NCBI GenBank assembly: GCA_964451375.1
Contig: CAYVIN010000004.1
Location: forward strand, 41,499-105,498
Length of the DNA stretch: 64,000 nt
Reading direction: 5' to 3'
From: JAGXQV01 sp964451375
Lineage (GTDB): Bacteria > Pseudomonadota > Gammaproteobacteria > Burkholderiales > Sulfuricellaceae
Part shown: positions 58,831 to 64,000 of the stretch, piece after piece
How the letters are laid out: every line of letters begins with the position of its first letter
How positions within the stretch are numbered: position 1 is the first letter of the stretch
The notes under the pieces: model-generated
Seen by the model: the letters and a program-made list of their open reading frames with translations, nothing else
Told to the model about the DNA's origin: nothing
Database searches by the model: none
Program-made: the position numbers and the translations under genes

Positions 58831-59454
58831 ATGCGCACGATATTAGTCGCCAATCCCAAAGGCGGCAGCGGCAAAACCACTCTTTCCACCAATCTGGCCG
58901 GCTATTTCGCCAGTTGCGGCAAACGGGTCATGCTTGCCGATCTGGATCGTCAGCAATCTTCCGCCGGCTGGCTGGCGCGGCGTCCGGCGATATTGCCCAC
59001 CATCCACGGCTGGAGCGGCGGCGACAGCCGCAAGGCGATTGCCGAATTACGCCCGCACTGGCTGATAATGGATTCCCCCGCCGGGATGCACGGCGACAAA
59101 CTCAGCAACGCCCTCAAGCGCGCCGAACTGGTGGTGGTGCCGGTGCAGCCTTCGGCCTTCGACATGGCCGCGACCCAGGATTTCATCGACCTGCTGCGCG
59201 CCGAAAAGGCTGTGCGCAAGGAAAAAAGCTATGTGGCGATGATCGGGATGCGCGTCGATGCGCGCACCCGCGCCGCCGATACGCTGGAACTGTTTCTCGA
59301 CAATGCCGGATTTCCGGTGCTGACTTTTTTGCGCGACACCCAATCCTACGTACAGGCCGCCGGCGACGGCGTCAGCCTGTTCGACCTCAGTCCGGGGCGA
59401 GTGGAGCGCGACATCGAGCAATGGCAACCCCTGCTGGACTGGCTGAAGGAATAG
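58831..59454 (+). CDS. ParA/MinD-type ATPase
   Basis: A 207-residue deviant-Walker ATPase. The signature lysine and P-loop are in ANPKGGSGKTTLSTNLAGYF. ADLDRQQSSAGWLARRP is the second motif and IMDSPAGMHGD the third. VVPVQPSAFDMAATQDFIDL completes the fold. No ParB gene is next to it, so it is not a chromosome-partition pair. Orphan ParA proteins often position other cargo; polyphosphate granules are a tempting guess because of the neighbours (inference). The ATG at 58831 is preferred over the TTG one codon earlier. Confidence 0.9.
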   Translation: MRTILVANPKGGSGKTTLSTNLAGYFASCGKRVMLADLDRQQSSAGWLARRPAILPTIHGWSGGDSRKAIAELRPHWLIMDSPAGMHGDKLSNALKRAELVVVPVQPSAFDMAATQDFIDLLRAEKAVRKEKSYVAMIGMRVDARTRAADTLELFLDNAGFPVLTFLRDTQSYVQAAGDGVSLFDLSPGRVERDIEQWQPLLDWLKE

Positions 59455-59462
59455 GAGACGAA

Positions 59463-61001
59463 ATGATGGAAGTCGAGTTGAAACTGCTGGTCGCCCCAAC
59501 CGATGTTCCCCGTCTCCGCCGTTTCGTATTGCCGCCCGGCTGGCAACGCAGCAAACCCCGCACTCAAAAGCTCCACAGCATCTATTTCGACACCCCCGAT
59601 TTTCTTCTCAAGCAGCGCAGCGTCGCCCTGCGTGTGCGGCGTGTCGGCAATCGCTGGGTGCAAACCGTCAAATCCGGCGGCGACGTAAAAGCCGGCCTGC
59701 ACAGCCGGGTGGAAATCGAAGCGCCGGTGGCCCACGATTTTCCCGACTTCACCAAAATCGACGATCCCGGCCTTGCCGAACTGTTCCTCGCGCCGGGCGT
59801 TGGCGACCAGCTCACGCGCGCCTTCACCACCGAATTCCAGCGCACCATCTGGATGCTCGAATCCAGCACCGGCGAGATCGTCGAAATGGCCCTGGATCGC
59901 GGTGAAATCAACGGCGTCAACGGCGTTCTGCCGATCAGCGAAGTGGAGCTGGAACTAAAATCCGGCAGTCCGGCGGTGTTGTACGAAATCGCCGTGGCGC
60001 TGCTCGACGCCGCCCCCCTGCATCTGGAAAACGCCAGCAAGGCGCAGCGCGGCTATGACCTGTGTATTCCGTCCCAGCCGCCGCAGCCCAGCAAAGCCAA
60101 AGGGGTGGACTTGCGTAACGGCGTCAGCGCCTCCCAGGCTTTTCAGACCATCGCCTGGAACTGCATCAGCCACTTGCAGAACAATCAGGCCGGGCTGCTC
60201 ACCGGCAACCACATCGAATACGTCCACCAGATGCGCGTCGCGCTACGCCGCCTGCGTTCGGCAACCGGCCTGTTTGCGCGGATCGCCCCGACCCTGCGCG
60301 AGTCCCCGCTGCTCGACGAAATGCGTTGGCTTGCCGGCGAACTCGGCGAAGCCCGCGACTGGGATGTCTTCATCAGCGAAACCCTGCCGCCCATCCTCGC
60401 CGCCAGCCTCGACGATGCGCCCCTGCAAAAACTTCGCGACCAGGCGCTGACCATCGACGCCGCCGCCAACGACAAAGCGCGCAACGCCGCCGCGTCGCAG
60501 CGCTACCAGCGTTTTCTGCTGAATCTCGGGGTATGGCTGAACCGCGAAAGCTGGCGCGACGGCCTCACCAAAAAACAGACAACCGCGCTGGATCGCCCGA
60601 TTCGCGTTTGGGCGCCCAAATTACTCGGCAAACGTCATCAGCAATTGCTCACGCGCGGCGCTGACCTGGCCGCCCTGACCGCCGTCGAACGCCACGCCCT
60701 GCGCATCGCCGGCAAAAAACTGCGCTACGCCGCCGAATTTCTCTCCCACCTGTTCCCCGGCCCCGCCACCCAGCCGTTCCTCAAAGCGCTGTCCAGCCTG
60801 CAAGACAGCCTCGGTGTTCTCAACGACCACGTCGTCACCCACACCCTTCTCGAAAAGCTGCGCAGCACCGGCAAATCCGGCGCATTGCGTGAGCGCGCCA
60901 TCGGTGAAATAATGGGCTGGAACGCCTGCCAGGCCAGCATCCACCTCGCCCAACTCGGGCAAGTCTGGGAAGGCTTCAAAAGCCAGAAGCCATTCTGGTA
61001 G
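59463..61001 (+). CDS. CYTH-CHAD domain protein (inorganic triphosphatase / polyphosphate-binding type)
   Basis: The ATG at 59463 behind GGAGACGAA gives 512 residues. The N-terminal CYTH triphosphate-tunnel domain begins MEVELKLLVAP with the E-x-E-x-K set, followed by IYFDTPDFLLKQRSVALRVR. The C-terminal CHAD domain (about 225-510) has conserved basic helices: EYVHQMRVALRRLRS, GEARDWDVF, ALRIAGKKLRYAAEFL and LQDSLGVLNDHVV. CHAD domains are known to bind polyphosphate, and CYTH domains hydrolyse triphosphates. It starts 8 bp after the ParA-like stop and 116 bp before PPK2. Confidence 0.94.
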   Translation: MMEVELKLLVAPTDVPRLRRFVLPPGWQRSKPRTQKLHSIYFDTPDFLLKQRSVALRVRRVGNRWVQTVKSGGDVKAGLHSRVEIEAPVAHDFPDFTKIDDPGLAELFLAPGVGDQLTRAFTTEFQRTIWMLESSTGEIVEMALDRGEINGVNGVLPISEVELELKSGSPAVLYEIAVALLDAAPLHLENASKAQRGYDLCIPSQPPQPSKAKGVDLRNGVSASQAFQTIAWNCISHLQNNQAGLLTGNHIEYVHQMRVALRRLRSATGLFARIAPTLRESPLLDEMRWLAGELGEARDWDVFISETLPPILAASLDDAPLQKLRDQALTIDAAANDKARNAAASQRYQRFLLNLGVWLNRESWRDGLTKKQTTALDRPIRVWAPKLLGKRHQQLLTRGADLAALTAVERHALRIAGKKLRYAAEFLSHLFPGPATQPFLKALSSLQDSLGVLNDHVVTHTLLEKLRSTGKSGALRERAIGEIMGWNACQASIHLAQLGQVWEGFKSQKPFW

Positions 61002-61004
61002 AAC

Positions 61005-61093
61005 GGTGATGGGTAATGGGGAATGGGTGATGGGGTTGGACGGTTCAGCCTCATCACCCATCTCTCATTGCCCATCGCCTATTTCCCATCACC
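61005..61093. repeat. GATGGG-type imperfect fold-back repeat
   Basis: GGTGATGGGTAATGGGGAAT on the left and its imperfect complement ending ATTTCCCATCACC on the right make an 89-bp hairpin between CYTH-CHAD and PPK2 genes. Confidence 0.7.
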
Positions 61094-61117
61094 AAAAAAG
61101 CAAAGGGAGAAAGCACC

Positions 61118-62629
61118 ATGTTTGAATCCGCAGAACTCGGCCACAAAATCGACAAGGCCACCTACAACAAGGAAGTGCCCCTACTGCGTGAAGCGCTCCT
61201 CGAAGCGCAGCTCGATCTGATCAAATCCAGCAAATTCCCGGTTATCGTCCTGGTCGGCGGGGTGGACGGCGCGGGGCGCGGCGAAACCGTCAACCTCCTC
61301 AACGAATGGCTCGACCCGCGTTATGTGCAGACCCACGGCATGGGCGAACCCTCCGACGAAGAACTCGACCGCCCGATGATGTGGCGCTTTTGGCGGGCGC
61401 TCCCGCCGAAAGGCAAGATCGGCGTATTCCTCGGCTCCTGGTACACCTGGCCGATCCTCAACCGGGTATTCGGGCGCACCAAAGTCGCGGACCTCGACCA
61501 AAGCCTGGAACGCGCCAAACGCCTGGAAAAAATGCTCACCGACGAAGGCGCGCTGATCATCAAATTCTGGCTGCACCTGTCCAAGGGAAATCAGGAAAAA
61601 CGCCTGAAAGTGCTGGAAAAAGACCCCAAGACCCGGTGGCGCGTCACCGACCGCGACTGGGAACACTACAAGATGTATGACAAATTCCGCACCATCCACG
61701 AAAGCGTCATTCGCCACACCAGCACCGCCGAAGCGCCGTGGATCATCGTCGAAGGCACCGAGCCGCGCTACCGCAGCCTGACGGTGGGCAAAGTCATCCT
61801 CCAGGCCATCCGCAAACGCCTCGACGACGAAGGCAAGAAAAAGAAACCCGCCGAAGCCTCCGCGCCGCCGCTGCTGCCCTCCATCGACGATTTACACATC
61901 CTCAAAACGCTCGATCTCACCCAGAAACTCGACAAAAAAGAATACGAAGCCGAACTCGAAAAATACCAGGGCAAGCTCGCGCTGCTCACCCGCGACCCGC
62001 GATTCCACGAGATCACCGTCATCGCCGCGTTCGAAGGTAACGACGCCGCCGGCAAAGGCGGCAGCATCCGCCGCATCACCGGCGCGCTCGACGCCCGCCA
62101 ATACCAGGTCATCCCAATCGCCGCGCCGACCGAAGAAGAACGCGCCCAGCCCTACCTGTGGCGCTTCTGGCGGCACATCCCGCGCAAGGGCCGGGTCACC
62201 ATCTTCGACCGCACCTGGTATGGCCGCGTCCTGGTGGAACGCATCGAAGGCTTCTGCTCGGAAGCCGACTGGATGCGCGCCTACAGCGAAATCAACGACT
62301 TCGAAGCGCAACTGGTGCGCCACAACATCGTGGTCGTGAAATTCTGGCTGACCATCAGCAACGACGAGCAATTGCGCCGCTTCGAAGACCGCCAGAAAAC
62401 CGGCTTCAAACGCTTCAAGATCACCGAAGAAGACTGGCGCAACCGCGAAAAATGGGACGCCTACGAACAGGCCATCTGCGACATGGTGGATCGCACCAGC
62501 ACCGAAATCGCCCCCTGGACGCTGGTCGAAGCCAACGACAAATACTTCGCCCGCGTGAAAATCATCAAAACCCTCACCAACCGTATTGAGGCCGCGCTGA
62601 AGGCGTTGCCGGAGAAGAAATCGCCGTGA
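61118..62629 (+). CDS. two-domain PPK2 (polyphosphate:AMP phosphotransferase type)
   Basis: The 503-residue product has two PPK2 domains in tandem, as in polyphosphate:AMP phosphotransferases. The C-terminal one has a canonical Walker A, EGNDAAGKGGSIRRIT (G307-G314), Walker B FDRTWYGRVLVERIEGF and lid arginines. The N-terminal one has GGVDGAGRGETVNLL, with R54 where the P-loop lysine is expected, and FLGSWYTWPILNRVFG instead of the usual FDRSWY. That half is probably non-catalytic. Expected reaction: AMP plus polyphosphate to ADP. It is followed by a terminator. Confidence 0.94.
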   Translation: MFESAELGHKIDKATYNKEVPLLREALLEAQLDLIKSSKFPVIVLVGGVDGAGRGETVNLLNEWLDPRYVQTHGMGEPSDEELDRPMMWRFWRALPPKGKIGVFLGSWYTWPILNRVFGRTKVADLDQSLERAKRLEKMLTDEGALIIKFWLHLSKGNQEKRLKVLEKDPKTRWRVTDRDWEHYKMYDKFRTIHESVIRHTSTAEAPWIIVEGTEPRYRSLTVGKVILQAIRKRLDDEGKKKKPAEASAPPLLPSIDDLHILKTLDLTQKLDKKEYEAELEKYQGKLALLTRDPRFHEITVIAAFEGNDAAGKGGSIRRITGALDARQYQVIPIAAPTEEERAQPYLWRFWRHIPRKGRVTIFDRTWYGRVLVERIEGFCSEADWMRAYSEINDFEAQLVRHNIVVVKFWLTISNDEQLRRFEDRQKTGFKRFKITEEDWRNREKWDAYEQAICDMVDRTSTEIAPWTLVEANDKYFARVKIIKTLTNRIEAALKALPEKKSP

Positions 62630-62639
62630 TTTTTCGGGG

Positions 62640-62672
62640 ACCCGCCCGGTTTTACCGGGCGGGTGATTGTTT
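62640..62672 (+). terminator. terminator after PPK2
   Basis: ACCCGCCCGGT (62640-62650) / ACCGGGCGGGT (62654-62664) is a perfect 11-bp stem with a TTT loop, followed by GATTGTTT. It starts 11 bp after the stop. Confidence 0.8.
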
Positions 62673-62759
62673 GGCGTGGCGTGGTGGTGTGATAAAAATC
62701 GGGATGCCGCCTGACAAAAGCAACGCAGCATTGAATTTGAACAATATTTGTGGTTTTTC

Positions 62760-62775
62760 TTTGTTTGTAAACAAA
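62760..62775. promoter_or_regulatory. palindrome upstream of the DUF6624 gene
   Basis: TTTGTTT-GT-AAACAAA lies in an AT-rich leader 66 bp before the ATG; TATACG and TATTTT follow. It is operator-like, but no regulator is assigned. Confidence 0.35.
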
Positions 62776-62840
62776 TCCGGTAAAAGTATACGTATTTTAT
62801 TGGTGTCTACTTTCTTTTGGGCATCAAAAGGAACGCGCTG

Positions 62841-63446
62841 ATGCAATACTCGAATGAAACACTGAGCCAGGAGCTTGTCGCATTGGCAAAAGGTGATCTT
62901 TCCGTAAGGGACGAACTGGTAGCCGACGGCTCACTAAGTAGCCACGGCTACCACCCTCGTATGGAAGCAGTGCATAAGGACAATGCTGCTCGCCTTGCGG
63001 CCATCATCGAGCAATATGGTTGGCCTGGAAAAAATCTTGTTGGTGAAGACGGCGCATGGGCGGCGTGGCTAATCGCCCAACATGCCATCAGTAATCCTCC
63101 ATTTGTGCGGCATTGCCTGTCTTTGCTTAAGCAAGCCGCTTCCAACAACGAAGTCATCCCTTGGCAGGCTGCAATGCTGGAAGATCGTGTTCGCATGTAT
63201 GAAGGAAAGCCCCAAATTTATGGGACACAATTCCAGCCAATTAAGAACGGTGAACTTAATCCTTATCCGATTGAGAATCCCGAGTCTGTCAATGATCGAC
63301 GACTTGCGGTCGGTTTGAACACCCTTGAAGAAAGAACAGCCGAGCTACGAGCGCAGAGTGCTCGCGAGAATGTTCCGACGCCACCCGACCTAGAAGAACA
63401 ATATGAAAAGTGGCTTTATTCGGTTGGTTGGAGAGTCGCATGTTGA
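62841..63446 (+). CDS. DUF6624-type protein
   Basis: The ATG at 62841 behind AAAGGAA gives 201 residues. The pattern HKDNAARLAAIIEQYGWPGK, then LVGEDGAWAAWLIAQHAISN and LEDRVRMYEGKPQIYGTQFQ, ending NPYPIENPESVNDRRLAVGL, matches the DUF6624 family of unknown function. Codon use is clearly AT-richer than in the genes to the left, which suggests recent acquisition. The stop is followed immediately by sequence resembling half of an integron attC site. Confidence 0.82.
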   Translation: MQYSNETLSQELVALAKGDLSVRDELVADGSLSSHGYHPRMEAVHKDNAARLAAIIEQYGWPGKNLVGEDGAWAAWLIAQHAISNPPFVRHCLSLLKQAASNNEVIPWQAAMLEDRVRMYEGKPQIYGTQFQPIKNGELNPYPIENPESVNDRRLAVGLNTLEERTAELRAQSARENVPTPPDLEEQYEKWLYSVGWRVAC

Positions 63447-63447
63447 T

Positions 63448-63494
63448 GTCCAACCTATCATTCCACCGGACGCTGCGCGATGAAGCCGCGCAGC
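63448..63494. other. possible half attC-like site
   Basis: GTCCAAC (63448-63454, fitting RYYYAAC) is followed after 17 bp by a perfect 8-bp stem GCTGCGCG / CGCGCAGC with a 7-nt loop. The position just after the stop is right for a cassette attC. The expected matching right arm ending GTTRRRY is not present, so this is partial or coincidental. Confidence 0.3.
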
Positions 63495-63552
63495 ACACCG
63501 ATCAATGGGGTCACAGGCTTTTTTGCTCGTGGCAGTTTCACGTTTAGAGCTA

Positions 63553-63654
63553 GTAGGGCGCACTAACCATCGGGCAGTGCGCCGGATGTAAAAAGGGGAG
63601 ATGGTGGTGACATTGCCATTGCGGTGCAATGCGCTACCGCTTATTGCACCCTAC
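63553..63654. repeat. 102-bp element with GTAGGGCGCA / TGCACCCTAC ends
   Basis: The 10-bp ends are complementary apart from one mismatch. A truncated relative lies at 33312-33406. No reading frame inside; MITE-like. Confidence 0.7.
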
Positions 63655-64000
63655 ACCTGCCCCCCCTCAACCTCCCCGCCCCCAATCGGCGCGGGTATAC
63701 CAGGCACCCTGCCGGAACGCCTCGTGGATAGACAACCTCCAGCCATATCGCCGTCTGGCGGGCGTGTCAGCGTAAGTAGATACTAACATTATGATGGAAC
63801 GGGATAAAGCAATGCGGAAACGCCCGACAACCATACGTTTTTTCACCCCGGAACCAGTGCCCTCTCCCTTGACGGGCTACCGCATGCACACATCTTTTTC
63901 CGAATTGCCGGGTTGGCGAAATAAATCACTGTTTACCTGAATTCGAGCACCGCTGCCCTCTCCCCCGCCCCTCTCCCACTCGCGTGGGAGAGGGGAGAAA
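63655..64000. other. gene-free right end with a CCCTCTCC-type repeat
   Basis: No credible gene. 63957-63996 (CCCTCTCCCCC, then CCCCTCTCCCACTC and GTGGGAGAGGGG) is a copy of the fold-back repeat at 23217-23307 and is cut by the window end. Confidence 0.6.

Noticed and set aside
1..64000. CRISPR arrays, tRNA or rRNA genes
   Set aside because: No regularly spaced direct repeats and no tRNA or rRNA signature sequences were noticed on either strand; a covariance scan would be needed to exclude short RNAs.

Overview
The window reads as about 61-63 percent GC chromosomal DNA from a betaproteobacterium (inference). The evidence is the argS / SPOR-domain protein / dsbA series, the gltB-gltD, hemE, priA and aroK-aroB-dgt genes, a class IVa type IV pilin with a sigma-54 promoter, and the general gene style. 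I see no tRNA, rRNA, CRISPR array or intact insertion sequence.

Layout. 1-4523 (minus): a TetR / membrane-fusion-protein / RND efflux operon, cut by the left edge, with its likely operator at 4567-4584. 4716-17921 (plus): housekeeping block of glutamate synthase (gltB, gltD), a DUF4258/DUF2283 pair, hemE, priA, an HTH/coiled-coil protein, argS, a SPOR protein and dsbA, closed by a strong terminator. 18023-25835 (mostly plus): a coiled-coil protein, a double-AAA+ Clp-type ATPase and a NorD/CbbO-like VWA protein. These are interrupted by a secreted protein, a broken toxin-antitoxin pair and a DUF559 nuclease-fold protein. 25832-30820: two secreted proteins of unknown function, a methyltransferase, a short basic protein and a GST.

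31267-33800: rdgC, followed by a patch of gene debris: a GGDEF C-terminal stub, a toxin-antitoxin pair whose toxin is frameshifted, a probable group II intron scrap and an orphan HigA antitoxin. 34117-36633: ahpC and ahpF with an upstream OxyR-type site. A 173-bp repeat lies between ahpC and ahpF and has an inverted partner 5.4 kb to the left. 36677-39758 (minus): a secreted PEBP-family protein and a zinc-ribbon Ser/Thr kinase. 40095-42823 (minus): aroK-aroB-dgt. 42967-44514 (plus): a secreted RCC1 beta-propeller protein.

45015-56863 (minus): a signalling block with a CHASE2 Ser/Thr kinase, PP2C phosphatase, FHA protein, CHASE2 adenylate cyclase, metallo-beta-lactamase-fold phosphodiesterase-like protein, GAF-fused PilB/GspE-type ATPase and GAF-HD-GYP c-di-GMP phosphodiesterase, ending at the pilin gene. 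Many junctions overlap or nearly touch, so protein phosphorylation, cAMP and c-di-GMP may all feed into one pilus or secretion output (inference). 56960-58192 (minus): an MgtC/DUF4010 membrane protein. 58269-62629 (plus): SixA phosphatase, a ParA-like ATPase, a CYTH-CHAD protein and a two-domain PPK2, a polyphosphate-flavoured group. 62841-64000: an AT-richer DUF6624 gene followed by repeats.

The two candidates for an undescribed system are the AAA+ / VWA / coiled-coil set (possibly with the zinc-ribbon kinase) and the kinase-cyclase-HD-GYP-pilus signalling block. A third theme is decay of toxins: three antitoxin genes are intact, but none has an intact toxin partner.
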